A DNA stretch of 64,000 nt from Brienomyrus brachyistius (lineage: Eukaryota > Chordata > Actinopteri > Osteoglossiformes > Mormyridae), in the NCBI RefSeq assembly GCF_023856365.1, contig NC_064534.1, positions 13,474,536 to 13,538,535 of the forward strand, written 5' to 3'. Position 1 is the stretch's first letter; every line of letters starts with the position of its first letter. The notes beneath the pieces are model-generated. The model ran no database searches. It saw nothing but the letters and a program-made list of their open reading frames with translations, and was not told the DNA's origin. Shown here one piece after another: positions 1 through 13,074 of this stretch. A program made the position numbers and the translations under genes.

Positions 1-330
1 TCTCACCTAAAGAATATAATCCAGCCCACGTGAGTCAGGGTCTCACCTACAGAACCCAACCCAGCCCACATGAGTCAGGGTTTCACCTACAGAACCCAAC
101 CCAGCCCACCTGGCTCAGAGTCTCACTTACAAAACCCAACCCAACCCACATGAGTAAGGGTCTCACCTACAAAACCCAACTTGACCCACCTGGGGGCAGA
201 ATCTCACTTTCAGAACCCAACCCAAGTAGGGCCGGTGTTTCTCCAAATTGGCCCACTCAGAAGAAGGGTCTCACCTACAGAACTTTAGCTAGCCCACCCA
301 CAGGTAGGCTCTCACCCACAGAGTCCATGA
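1..330. repeat. 40-bp minisatellite, truncated at the left edge
   Basis: About eight degenerate copies built on GTCTCACCTACAGAACCCAA with AGCCCACATGAGTCAG between them. The array runs off the left end of the window. Confidence 0.9.
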
Positions 331-3300
331 AGATCATCATCGATTAACAAGGGCCCAGAACATTGTGGGGGTGCTGCAGATTCACTCCACTGCTTCATCA
401 GCCTGAAAAATTAACTCCCCTAACAACCCCCTGAGTCCACTAATGACTTGGGTAAAGGAGAATCATTTTCTAGCACTAATAAACACGCTTAACAGCACAA
501 ACAGACCAGTTAATAAGAGAACTCCGCGCTTCCGCCGCATTGTTAACACGCTGTTTCGGGACCCCCCCCCCCCCCAACATGTACTCCACTCGCTTTGACG
601 ACTGTATCACTCAAGCTGAGGGCTGCTGATAACTAGACAGTGATGAAACGCTCGGGAGAATACAACGGGTTTTGCGATACAACGGAGAACGTGACAACCA
701 GCGCGGGCGGCTCAGCGACCGGAGTGCTGCGGTACGCCTCGCTCTCGAGGAGCCGCCGCTTTCACAGCACGAGCCTGGATGCGGCCCCCTTCGCAGAGTA
801 CGCCGCGTCCGGGGACGCCTTGCATAAGCACTCAATAATGCTAAAGCGCTTCCAAAGGCTCTCTGCGAATCTCTTAGTGGCGGCTGACCAATCTGCCGTG
901 CCGCGCTAATAAGTGAGGCCTCCGCTCGAGCCAATCTGCCGCATCCTCCGAAACTGACGGGGAATCAGCCTCCTGACAATGCCCACGACTCCGCTGCGGC
1001 TACATGACGGCTAAAACTGATTCTAAAACAGGTTAAGGGCAGAAGGAAATAGCAGGAGCACCCCCCCGCCCCCAGCCTCCCGTTCCCAAGGTAACAGTCG
1101 GTTAGACCGGGGGCTGACTGACTCATTTGGAGGGAATCCTGGAACAAGGCGGCCCACTCACCCCACCCCCAAGTTCATCAACACAACAAGCAAACAAAGA
1201 GCTGACAAGTCCCCACACGGGCTTCCCACTGCTGGGGGACGCCGTCAAGCCAGAGGCCTCCCTCTCCAGGGTGGGGGGGTGTCACATGGGACATGCCGAG
1301 AGAAGCCCGGAGCCCAGTGACAGCACTTCGTCAGGAGCGTAGCAACAAAAACTGCTTTATTTTGGCCCACTTTCATACCACGGCTTGTCACCTTGTTTTC
1401 TAACCCAGTAGACACCTTCATCCACGACAGTTAGATGTTTCTTCTTCAGCCTCCTTGAGAAAAAGCCACTTAATTCAAGGATACAGCAAGAATACCTGAC
1501 CGCTACATCAAAAACAAGTTGCGCCTGTGATTCCTGAGCCTAAAACGCTTATCAAACACAACGTATACGGTCTTGTCTTTTAACCCAAAACCGAAAACGG
1601 TTTTGAGAAAGAGCACAAGGTGACTGGATCCTGAAAATACCTGGACTCTCTGCATTGAAGAAATGTAAACCCTTACAAAACAGGAAAGCAATCCCACGTC
1701 TGCAAAGGACCATCCTTGTTCAACAAGCTCCTTAAGTACTGCACAACAGATGGGGTGTTTAGCGGCATCAAACTTTGATGTTCGAGTGGCAAACTCTGGC
1801 ATTGAACAGCTACATTTTTAAGATACAACTATAGAACTTACAGAAAAGAAATCGTGTCATGAATCACGAGCGCCATAGGCTGTATGGTAGGAACATCAGC
1901 GCTCAGCAGAGCCGTACATCGACGTACATTAGCACTCGTAGCACAGCCAGCCTGAAGGGCGCCATCGCTGTCTGTTGTGCATAGCGATGCGGGGATCCAG
2001 CGGGGGCCCCAATCCCCAGAACACCACGACCCACCGCTCCATGTTTCTGCACATTTTACATACATTATCAAGATGGGCTCCCCAGCACGCTTTGCCTCGT
2101 TAGCGCACGGCGTGCGTTAGCCCGCGTCCCTCGTGATTACCGGCGCGCGGAGCTGCCGCCAAGGGATTTAAGAGCTTGGTTTTTTTGTATTTTTTTTTTT
2201 TTTGAAAATGCTAGATATTTAATTCTTCTATTATAATTGAGATTGAAACAGAGCAGGGGTTATGGTAACCGCTGGAAACCGGTGCTACTTCACAGCGAGG
2301 TTAATGAACCGCGGTTCCTATGGGAGGTGGAGTACGGCGCTAATTTGACAAACGTGGGAAATAAATGCTTTTATGCTTTTATTGGCGGTGACCAAAAAAC
2401 GGCCTTTGCCAGAATGAAAGGTTTCAGGCCTGTGGGTTCTCCACTATCCGACGCAAGATGGCTAAAAAAAATAATAATAGAAAAAAACACAGTGATGCAG
2501 AATGCATTTGTAGGACAGAAGTACTTAATTGTTTCAATAGCAATTACAGGGTACGCCGTTTCTTCATTAATTCCTTTTTTCGTGGAAAACATACTGTGAA
2601 GCATAAAAGTGGAGCATTCGATAAAAAAGAGGCCCTGAGAATGAGCTGTTTTGAGTGACAGAACTCCAACTTCGTTAGGCACTTTCCTCTATAGCCCCAA
2701 TGGCGTATTCAATCACGCACCCCCTCCAGCTCCAGTGGCCCCACAGGTCTGAACGAGATCCCCCAGCTGAAAGACACCCCCACCTCTTCTGCTTAACCTT
2801 TACCTGCAACAACCCTCCTCTGGTGGGACGCAGAATGGCGTTGGGGGAGAACCTCTGTCCCTTTCGTCACCAGTAAACTCCCATCAAACTCTCCAGATCC
2901 TATAAAGCACCTTGCAAAAATACATGGGGCACCTGACAGGTCTGGGGGCTTTCCATCACTCCCTCTCAATACCTGGGAAGCACATCATTGGACCCAGCCA
3001 CAGCATGACCTGTAACCTATACTAGTTCTAGCCTGTACGTTTTTTTCTGTACCATTCAGTCTATGGAACATGGGTCAGTGAGGTACAGTATGTTTCTGTG
3101 CTAATGACATGACATGGCAGCTAAAGGAAAATCTGGGTGCAGAACACAGACAAAGCTACATCCCCCGCCAAGGAACTTTACTTGCAGCCTCTTTCAGAGA
3201 GCACACTGTTTAAAATGACGCAGATCTGGAGTATGCTATGCACAATGGCGATGCCCTTGTCACATCAGCGGCAAAAGAAAATTGGGAATTTGGCATGGAG

Positions 3301-3789
3301 ATCTGGAGTGTTGTGGTCTTTTCTTGGGCGTGAAGCGCTGTCTGGACACGCCGCACCATGACTGCGGTGACGCGCTGCGTCCACGAAAGAAAACACACCA
3401 TGCCTTGCACCATATTTTTCCATTTTACCATCGCAGAAAATATTCATATTAGTTGAGGAAGATTAACAAAAAGACTCCTGAATGAACATTTCAGCAGGAA
3501 AACAACAGAAAAGAATTAGAACAGATTTTACTCAAAATGAACATGGCATGATATGAGTTTATGGTGGGGGACCGGCATCTCCAGAACCTCTGCAGGTAGA
3601 GGTGTGAGCGCCCCATTGGGGCGAGGTTGCCTTCCCTGGGGAAAGCTGCCTCGGCACCCCCTCCGAAGGCACTCTGACTCACCCCTGTGGAATCAGGGTG
3701 CAGCTGGTGTAACAGCGACAGGCTGGAGTGCAAAGTAGCCAAGGCAATCTGGAGCAAGCGTTCTGGCCACTGGCTGAGTCATGGCACAA

Positions 3790-5175
3790 GGCAAGCAGCC
3801 GGCCCGGGGTATTACTAACCGAACCAAAGCACACAGCCGGCCCAGGGTATTATGAACCAAAATTGAGGCACGTAGATGGCCCGGAGTATTACTAACTGAA
3901 CCGGAGCATGTAGCCGACCCAGAGTATTAACAACTGAACCAGAACATGTAGCTGGCCCGGAGCATTACTAACTGAACCCAAGCACACAGCCAGACTGAGT
4001 CATTACTAACCGAACCGGAGCATGTAGCTGGCCCAGGAAATTACTAACCAGACCAATGCACATAGCTGGGTCTAGGTATTACTAACAAAACCGAAGCACA
4101 TAGGAGGTTATTGCTAACCAAACCGAAACACATGGGCCAGCCTGAGTTATTACTAACCAAAGCGAAACACGTGGCTGGCCTGGAGTATTACTAACTGAAA
4201 CAAATCATGGGAGCTGGTTCAGGGTATTACTAGCCAAACCAGAGTACATAGGTAGTCCAAAGTATTATTCACTGAACCAAAGCACCGGAGTCGGCCTGTA
4301 GTATTACCAACCAAAACGAATCACAAGAGTCGGCTCGGAGTATTACTAACCAAACCAAAGTACAGGAGTTGGGCCGGAGTATTACTAACCAAACCAAAGC
4401 ACAGTAGTCAGCCCGGAGAATTACTAACCGAACCAAAGCACAGGAGTTGGTCCGGAGTATTACTAACAAAACCAAAGCACAGTAGTTGACCCAGAGTATT
4501 ACTAACCGAACCAAAGCACAGGAGTTGGTCCGGAGTATTACTAATCCACACAAAGCACGGGAGTCGGCCCAGAGTATTACCAACCGAACCAAAGCACAGG
4601 AGTCGGCCCGGAGAATTACTAACCGAACCAAAGCACAGGAGCCAGCCCGGAGTATTACTAACCGAACCAAAGCACAGGAGTTGGTCTGGAGTATTACTAA
4701 CCGAACCAAAGCACAGTAGTCGGCCCGGAGTATTACTAACCGAACCAAAGCACAGGAGTCAGCCCAGAGTATTACTAACCGAACCAAAGCACAGGAGTCA
4801 GCCCGGAGTATTACTAACCGAACCAAAGCACAGGAGTCAGCCCAGAGTATTACTAACCGAACCAAAGCACGGGAGTCAGCCCGGAGTATTACTAATCGAA
4901 CAAAAGCACGGGAGTCAGCCCGGAGTATTACTAACCGAACCAAAACATGGGAGTCGGCCCGAATTATTACCAACTGAGCCAAAGCACGGGAGTTGGCCCA
5001 GAGTATTACTAACCAAACCAAAGCACAGGAGTCGGCCCGGAGTATTACTAACCGAACCAAAGCATGGGAGTCGGCCCGGAGTATTACTAACCAGACCAAA
5101 GCACAGGAGTCGGCCTGGAGTATTACTAACCAAACTGAAACGTAGCCAGTCTGGGGTATTACTAACCGAACTCAG
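3790..5175. repeat. 39-bp minisatellite, direct part
   Basis: About 35 copies of a 39-bp unit containing GGAGTATTACTAACCGAACC and AAAGCACAGGAGTCGGCCC. The leftmost third is more diverged. The 276-residue minus-strand frame of a 13-residue repeat (39/3) is a by-product. Confidence 0.95.
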
Positions 5176-5185
5176 TAGATAGTCT

Positions 5186-5275
5186 GGTTCAATTCAGTTA
5201 GTAATACTCCGGGCCGGCTATGTGCTTCAGTTCAGTTAATAATACATCCGGCTGGTTCCAATGCTTCGGTTTGAG
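5186..5275. repeat. 39-bp minisatellite, inverted copies at the array end
   Basis: Two units read as the reverse complement of the preceding array (CAGTTAGTAATACTCCGGGC followed by CGGCTATGTGCTTC), so the array changes orientation at about 5180. Confidence 0.85.
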
Positions 5276-5688
5276 AAGGACACTTAAACAGGTTAACCAA
5301 CGGCTTAAAACTAGCATCTGAACCTCAAGGCTTACTTTCACGCACAACCTGTTTGACTGACGCAGGAAGCTGACTGCTGACACTCGGTTTGCATAGTGCA
5401 GAAAAAAGCAGAGAATTTAACCAGAGAAAACGCTGCTTTACTTTCCCCCGACATCCTGACCCCTCAGATAAGGTTTCTATTCTCGAGGCTCCTGTACCAA
5501 AAACAAAGAAAATCTATTTTCTGTGGTGTTTTCATAATTGCATACATTCACATTCACGATGACTCACGCATTGGTAAAACACTGGAAAAGTTTGTTGTTT
5601 TGCCATTTTTATGGCCCTGTTGTTTGCCTATTTATTTATTTTAATGGTATAATTAACATATATTTCTGTACAGCTGAATTTGGCCCAC

Positions 5689-5693
<5 letters not shown>

Positions 5694-5732
<39 letters not shown>
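5694..5732. repeat. (AC)n microsatellite
   Basis: About 19 uninterrupted AC dinucleotides. Confidence 0.98.
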
Positions 5733-5734
<2 letters not shown>

Positions 5735-6099
5735 GGAGTCCTGTTGTCTGTCTATTTTAAGTGGGCTTAATTGTGGATGAAGTGTTTGAAACAGCTTGCC
5801 TTCCTCCCCCTCGACATGCCCCGAGAGCGGTCACAGTGCCCCCCCCCACCCCCCACCCTCAGAGAATGGGCTTTCCTCGACGGCTCCAGCCGCTCCATCC
5901 TCCACGCTCCTCGGCTCCTTTCTCCTCCTCCTTCATCTATGCCAGGATTGTCCGGCTTATGCAAGCACAGGTAGGCGGGCTTCACTGCCCCCCCCCCCCC
6001 CATCCCCAGCGCCACCCCCCCAGCCCATCACCTAGAAATGCCACTCACACCCAGAAGACCACAAGGGATCCTGTGTAGCTGACTTGGCATTTGCGTGAG

Positions 6100-6140
6100 C
6101 GTGTGTGTGTGTGTGTATATATATATTAAATATATATATT
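6100..6140. repeat. (TG)n(TA)n compound microsatellite
   Basis: TG run followed by alternating TA and TTAAATATATATAT. Confidence 0.9.
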
Positions 6141-6769
6141 GTAGTGGGTGACAAAGAGGAGCTGTGTGGGGGCCGTCTGTCTGCAACGGCTTGGAAGCAT
6201 CTTCTCAGGGAGAACCAGGATTTCGTACGTACAATAGATGTGGGTGGGAGGGGGGGCTCCGCTTTGCAGGAATGACTCTGAATACAGATGCTGGTGTTAA
6301 ACTCCGTTTGTGTGGATAAACTCTCATTAGTTATAAAGCGTCTGCTGTATGACAGGGCGGATTACAGTTCTCTCGCTGCCTTGTTCTCCCGGACGAACTG
6401 CTGTATGTAGGACACTAATATTGAGTGAATGGCGAGCACTTACTTAATGGCAGAGATTAAACTGCGGCCTTGCAGATGCTGTTAGAGCGCATGACGCATG
6501 GATACCTCTCCCCAGCTGGGAGACTCGACACGCTGCAGACATCGCATAAAAAAAATGTAAGACACTCCCAGGTCATCAGATCTCACTGTGGAATGTTCCA
6601 GAAAATCAAACCTCAGTATTTGGGTAGCCCCAAATACTGCCAAACTTGACCCACGCAGGCTCCGGACCCCCTTCCCACCGAGCACGCCCCAGCCCACCTT
6701 GCTGCGGCAGAGAGACCGGCGCTGCACAGTTGTTATGGTGATGGCAAGCGGATGGGAAGGTTACTGTGT

Positions 6770-6793
6770 GTGTATGTGTGTGTCACAGAGAGC

Positions 6794-6828
<35 letters not shown>
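6770..6828. repeat. (TG)n microsatellite
   Basis: TG repeats interrupted once by CACAGAGAGCGAG. Confidence 0.95.
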
Positions 6829-6830
<2 letters not shown>

Positions 6831-6910
6831 GACTGTGGAATGGAGCGAGCGAGAGAGAACGGAGGATTCTTATGTAATTTCCCCTTAAGGTAGGAAAAAA
6901 AACCAAACAA

Positions 6911-6977
6911 AAACACACACACACACACACAGACACACACAGACACAGACACACACACACACACACACACACACACA
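6911..6977. repeat. (AC)n microsatellite
   Basis: AC run with ACAGACAC interruptions. With the TG run 80 bp to the left it forms an inverted CA/TG pair that could fold back. Confidence 0.95.
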
Positions 6978-7436
6978 TTAACACAAAGCAGTGGCAGCCA
7001 TGGCAGCCCACACTCGGCATAACCTGCGTGTAAGTTAGCTGACAAGGAGGGTGAGCCGCACAGCGTAATTATAATGTGATTACTGCCTCTCCAACCGCTG
7101 CCTGAGGGGGTGTGAACAGCAGTGTACAGGAAAGACCTGCATAACGCACTATAAATACAAACACTATACACAGAGGCTTCAGCTCAGCCTCCCCTGGAAC
7201 TGGGAGGTGGGGAGAGGGAGCGTCGGGTTTGTGGGGACCAGGTGATTCTGGCAACCCACAGATGAACTCCCTCACTCCCTTTGGCCTGTCCGAAGGCCAT
7301 GGGAAGGACTAGGGGGTCCTTAGGCCCCCTGTAGTAGTGTGTTTGACAGCAACTGGCAAGTGCAGCCACTTATCGGCATAGGGGGGGCGGATGCGGCACC
7401 TCCATAACACAAGAAGCACTCAGAAACGTAAAGGCA

Positions 7437-8325
7437 GCGACGCAAACACGGACACGCAAACACGGAGACGCAAACACGGACACGCAAACACGGACACGCA
7501 AACACGGAGATGCAAACACGGAGACGCAAACACGGAGCACACAGGCATGCAGATGTAGACACAGAGACACAAACACAGAGATGCAAACATGTACATGCAA
7601 ACACAGACACTCAGACATGGAGACACAAACACGGAGATGGAAACATGGAAGACGCGAACATGGAAGATGCGAACATGGAAGATGCGATCACACAGACGCA
7701 GACACGCAAACACGGACACGCAAACACAGAGACGCAAAAACGGACACGCAAACACAGAGACGCAAACACGGACACGCAAACACAGAGACGCAAACACAGA
7801 GACGCAAAAACGGACACGCAAACACAGAGATGCAAACAAAGACACGCAAACACGGAGACGCAAACACGCACACGCAAACACGGACACGCAAACACGGACA
7901 CGCAAACACAGAGATGCAAAGACACGCAAACACAGAGACGCAAACACAGTGACGCAAACACAGAGACGCAAACACGGACACGCAAACACAGAGACGCAAA
8001 AACGGACACGCAAACACAGAGATGCAAACACGGACACACAAACACGGACACACAAACACGGACACGCAAACACGGACACGCAAACACGGACACGCAAACA
8101 CAGAGATGCAAACAAAGACACGCAAACACAGAGATGCAAAGAAAGACACGCAAACACAGACACGCAAACACGGACACGCAAACACGGACACGCAAACACA
8201 GAGATGCAAAGAAAGACACGCAAACACAGACACGCAAACACGGACACGCAAACACGGACACGCAAACACAGACACGCAAACACGGACACGCAAACACGGA
8301 CACGCAAACACAGAGATGCAAGGTG
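7437..8325. repeat. 14-bp minisatellite
   Basis: About 60 copies of ACGCAAACACGGAC and close variants (ACAGAG, GATG and AAAGAC substitutions). Fourteen is not a multiple of three but the unit has no stop in any forward frame, which explains several 200-300 residue frames of (HANTDTQTRTRK)-type or (FACPCLRVRVCV)-type repeats on both strands. These are not genes. Confidence 0.95.
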
Positions 8326-9844
8326 GCAGTTGGCAGGGAGAGGGCCCAATTTGGCACCAGAAAATGCCGTCACTGTTGAATTATTCAGATTATGAATATA
8401 ACTCATAAAAAGATTAAATTATGTTAGCGCGTGGCTACAGTAACACAGGGGCAACAGCATTATATAAATTCAGAAATAAAAGCGCTGTTCTGTCTTTGCC
8501 AATCACACAGGGGGGAGGAGGGGTGGGAGGGGTTAAAAGCACCTGCACGTGTCATGTGTCTCACAGGACAGTCCAGCGTCCTCTCCAAATCCAGAAAGCA
8601 CCCCCGCTCATCACTGTTGGGTTGCCGTTTTGTCCTCTCACATTTCTAAGCATATGTACATCCAGCCCCCAAGGCCTGGCCTGGAAAGATGGTTCTGTGA
8701 GGTGACAAGCCCCCACCCACCCACTGGGTCCTGGATGCTGGAAATGTCTCCAAGGGGCTGCTGAAACCTGGGGGTGGCGACAGAGCTTCTGTCTGCAGAA
8801 CCGGCCAGGATGCGGCAGACATCGGTTTTGTTGTCTGCCCGTGTCACACATCATCGCCCCGCATTAGGGCTGTGTGTAGGGTCCTGGGACCCCCCCCCCC
8901 CGCCCTCCCACGAAGCACACCAGCATGACCCCGAGCCCCGGCGTCCAGGCAGCACCCCCCCTGGGAAGGTGATGGGCTGAGGGGGCCCTGGGCTTCCCCT
9001 GTGCGGAGGAACCCCCCCTTGACATGACAGAGGAGGTGGAAGACACCATCATATTTTTCCTGCATGTGACACGTGAAGAGTGTAGCCCACAAAATTTTAC
9101 GTTCCCCGACTGTTAACAAAAAATAAAAATAAAATGAAACTGTCCGTCCTCCCCTTCGCTTTTTCCTGGCTCTCTGCTGGGTAATCCTGTCATTGATGCG
9201 GGGTAAGAGGCAGCAGTGCAGATATCCTGAGTGGCCCCCTTCCCTTCTCGAGGACCGGGGTCTGTAACGACTGGAGATGTGTCAGCGATCGGCTTGCGGA
9301 GGGCTCGGCGCGCAGCCGATCAGCGTGTGCCTATTATAACACTCGCCAGGTCGCGATCCGCATCGCAATTAAAGGGCCTCGCGATCTCCGGGAGTACTGC
9401 GAAGGCGCATGCCGCATGCCGCGAAGCGAAGCCTCCGCGTCCCAGATGCGCCTCGGCGCGGAAGCGACATCAATCACTCGATTCCACAGCCCGCAGCAGT
9501 ACGGGGGGCTGGGAGGGGGGGGGGATAAAGTAAAACAAAAAATAATAAATAAAGATACAAATGTCCCGTAAGGTTATCTGTGCTTGTGTGGAACCAAAGT
9601 GGAATAAAAATATGATGCATATGTCTAGAAATCTGTTTGGCGGGGCGTGTGCAAACGAGGCCAGACGTTCCCCGCAAGATTCCCGGCCGGCGACGCTCCC
9701 TACCTGCTCCGAATTGCGTGGCCACCGCAGACGCAGCGACGCCGGGCAGATGTTCCCCGGAGCGCAAGGCGCCGGCCACGGGGGGGGGCTACGACTCAGA
9801 CAGGAATGGGTAGCAGGCGCACACACGAATGCGCACACACACAC

Positions 9845-10080
9845 ACAGGTTTGTAATCATTTATTTCTGTGGGAAAAACTCTAATCCCAACATGACGACC
9901 TTAACCCCTAACCCAGCCCTAACCTAAACCATAAGTAGCCAAACAAAAAAGCATTTTTAGTTTTTTGATCGCATTCACAGACCTGAAAAATGGTCCCCAC
10001 AACGTCAAAATAACAGGCTTTTATCACATTCTGGGGGACTTTTGATCCCCACAATGTAATATAAAGCTAATCCACACACA
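9845..10080 (+). repeat. Dispersed (CA)n-flanked repeat, copy 1
   Basis: It contains CCCAGCCCTAACCTAAACC, TTTTTAGTTTTTTGATCGC and two GGTCCCCACAA-like motifs, in the same order as the copy at 39917-40252 on the other strand. Confidence 0.8.
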
Positions 10081-10172
10081 TACAGAGATAAACAAGCACA
10101 CACATGCACACACACACATACACACAGATAAACATGCACACATACACACACACACACACACATACACAGATA

Positions 10173-10218
<46 letters not shown>

Positions 10219-10446
10219 TAAACATGCACACATACACACACACACACACACATACACAGATAAACACGCACACACGGATGCATACAAACACACACGTGCC
10301 CAGACATTCACACACGGACACACAAATGCCCAGAAAACATACACAAACACACACATGCCCAGATGAGTACACACACACACATACATGCATGCACACACGG
10401 AAAATCAAACAGGCAAACACACATGCAGATGCATAGATGCACACAC
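10062..10446. repeat. CA-rich array with nested longer units
   Basis: ACACATACACACAGATAAAC and AACATGCACACATACAC units repeated within CA-rich DNA. It separates two partial copies of the flanking dispersed repeat. Confidence 0.9.
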
Positions 10447-10745
10447 ACCCTAACCTTAACCATAAGTAACCTAGTATTTAGTAAAGTAAAACACAAGACT
10501 ATTTTAGTTTTTCATCTGCATTCATAGATTTTTATAAAACTAGTTAAAAGGTCTGTGATAAGCTGGCCCCCCGTCCTGGGTTGTTCCCTGCCTTGTGCCC
10601 ATAGCTTCCGGGATAGGCTCCGGACCCCCCGCGACCCAGTAGGATAAGCGGTTTGGAAAATGGATGGATGGATAGTTAAAAGGTTACAGGTTTTTATGAC
10701 ATTATGGGGAAATCTAGACCCCGCAAAATGTGATGATTACAAAAA
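10440..10745 (+). repeat. Dispersed (CA)n-flanked repeat, copy 2, interrupted
   Basis: It reads CCCTAACCTTAACCATAAG, then ATTTTAGTTTTTCATCTGC, then resumes after a 120-bp insertion at TTACAGGTTTTTATGACATT. Same family as copy 1. Confidence 0.8.
10553..10672 (+). mobile_element. Retroposed fragment with 12-bp target-site duplication
   Basis: The insert is flanked by identical TAGTTAAAAGGT at 10541-10552 and 10673-10684. It ends in an ATGGATGGATGG tail and contains GGATAAGCGGTTTGGAAAA and CGGGATAGGCTCCGGACCCC, the common fish dispersed repeat also seen near 11.5, 26.4, 44.0, 57.4, 61.8 and 62.4 kb. Target duplication plus a short tandem 3' tail is the signature of LINE-type retroposition. Confidence 0.8.
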
Positions 10746-11438
10746 ACGCAGATGCTGTATGACAGCATGTATGACAGCACGTATGACAGCATGTATGACA
10801 GCGTAGTGATGATGGCATTAATAACAAATAACAATAATAATACAATAAAAATATATGTACATGCAGCTGTGGCATGATTTGACCTTTTCATTTCTGCCCT
10901 TGGTCTGCTCAGACACATGGCATGAAATCCACAACAATAAATAAATAACTTTTATAATGTGTCGGAAATGAAGTTTTAAAATGTTCCAGTATGTGTAGAC
11001 ATCTGCTCTGCGGTTGGGTTTTTCTGCAATATCTAGGGGCTGTTTGATTCTCCTTTTTTCCACGCAGACAGTGTCTGTTTTGTGGTGCTGATGGATTCTG
11101 CAGACCCGCTTGCTGTCACGGGCCTTGTCAAGGGTCCGGGGGGTTTAGGGTGGAGTGGCCATTTCCAGCTCAGCTGCCTCCGCGCCCCCGGATTGACCGC
11201 AGAAGATGTGGGAGAGTCCTGCAAGTACGGGGAGGGGGGGGAATCCAGTACTGGCCAGTGAGGATTTTAGCGTTTGCTGGTTTTCAGGTCGTTAACCGGT
11301 GGCAGCTCAGACTCTTGCATGTTCCTTACTAAACATGATGACCTTTTGGCTTTAAGGAAAGACCCCCTGACCTTATGCAAGACCCCCCCCCCCCACCCCC
11401 ATGTCCTCCGAATGCTGGTTGCCTTCTAACTTACAACA

Positions 11439-11550
11439 ATCCATCCATCCATTTTCAGTAACTGTCTGTCGTATTCAGGGTCGTGAGGAATCCAGAGCCT
11501 GTCCCAAAGGCTATGGGCGCAAGGCAGAGAACAACCCATCACAGCTAACT
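11439..11550 (-). repeat. Fragment of the same dispersed repeat
   Basis: (ATCC)n start, then CAGAGCCTGTCCCAAAGGCT and GGCAGAGAACAACCCATCAC. Diverged copy. Confidence 0.75.
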
Positions 11551-13051
11551 TATAACCCTGACTTAAATAAACCACTTAATAAGCTGCATTGTCTGGAGAC
11601 ATCAGTTGGGGGATCAGAAATCCCCGAACACCCTGTGGTCTCCATAAGTCTAGATCTAATACCCATTGGGGCCTTGTTTTTAAAGCACGCTGGTTGGCTG
11701 ACGGGAGGGTCCCGGCACACAGCTGACAGGCTTCCGCTCGCCCCTGCAATCGCTCCCTCCCCCGGTGACCGGCAGGTCAGCCTCATACTAACTACGACTC
11801 GTGCAGACCGAGCTTCCACACCCAATACAGCCAAGTCCCGGTCTTACGTGCAGTGAACCAAACAGCACAACACCCTTTCCGTGAAAACAGCGTGACTCAG
11901 AGGTCATTATAGCTAACAATGAACTGAGGCAAAAGCGCATACAAAAATAAACAGATAAAACAAACGAATTGGCGCAACGGCAACCGACTTAGCGTATTAT
12001 ATTAAATTCTAAGCTGTCACAAAGTTGAAAGCTCCTAAAAACTTACAGTGGATGACAGCTCGAACATTTCTGTTATCTGAAGCTATTTATGACCTTAATA
12101 TTTGAAGAGAAGACACAGACGACCCAAAGGCTATAAAAAGCACGCCGGTTAATTTAAGTGAGTAATTACAGAGCCACGCTGGACACTAAGATTACACCAT
12201 CGCCGCCCCTATTCCTGAATGGTCCTAAAAATGTGACAAGCTAAAATCCGGCAGACATCGGCCTACTCCCAGGTACGCAGCAAACCAGCTGGATACCGCC
12301 GCAGCCCAGCACGGAACGGCACGACGCACCACTTATATAACATGCAGGCACACCAGCGGTAAGGACACACTGCAGGCTTAATCGACAAACTGCCACGCAG
12401 CCTGACAGGCGGCCATCGTTAATATCGCTAACGAAGAGCTGGCAGGCACACGGACATAATTGCTACCTACAATGCAAAGCAAATGTACAGAATGCCGATG
12501 ATTCTCTTGAGTCTCAAATTGGCAATAACCTGTACAGATGCTGGATATCACACCAGATTTATGATGTCATAATATGAGCCATAAGCACAATTAATTTATG
12601 GGGTAATGAGTGGTTTTACTCTAGAAGCAAGAAAGTGTACAGGAAATCCACATATTACTTGCGACTTCTTACTCGGACAATACTCAGTATTACACTAGAT
12701 TTTGTTCTGTAATTTTGGCACCATAACTCATATTTTACTGAACACGACCAGAGGTATGGTATGTAAGGCCTGAATGGCTGAGTGCTGCCCAGCATAAACC
12801 AGGAAAATGCCATTTTGTCCATTTTTTTTTCCTTTGTGTACTGTTCTCCCTGCAGACTGAGACTTACCAGCGACTTCAGGTTTATTTTTACAGACGACAC
12901 AGTGTCACAATGTCTTAAATATCTTTACAAAGCACTGCAGTCCTCCCTGTTTTCATGACGCCCTACAAGAAGCAGACCATCGTGGAAGGGAGTTAAAAAA
13001 ACACACTCATGCTCACACACACACCCTGACATCTGACACACCCGCCTCTTT

Positions 13052-13074
13052 GGGGGGGGGGGGGGGGGGGGGGG
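13052..13074. repeat. Poly-G tract, 23 nt
   Basis: The longest uninterrupted G run in the window. Confidence 0.98.

Noticed and set aside
1503..1802. 99-residue minus-strand frame with AATAAA about 140 bp downstream
   Set aside because: No homology recognised and no PEBP4 C-terminal motif. The polyadenylation hexamer alone is weak support.
4269..5099. 276-residue minus-strand frame with a 13-residue repeat
   Set aside because: The 39-bp array is a multiple of three. Nothing resembles a leucine-rich or other repeat protein beyond composition, and there are no splice sites or promoter.
7420..8408. Long open frames on both strands (HANTDTQT and FACPCLRV repeats)
   Set aside because: Produced by the 14-bp minisatellite, which lacks stops. 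The frames overlap in several phases and on both strands.
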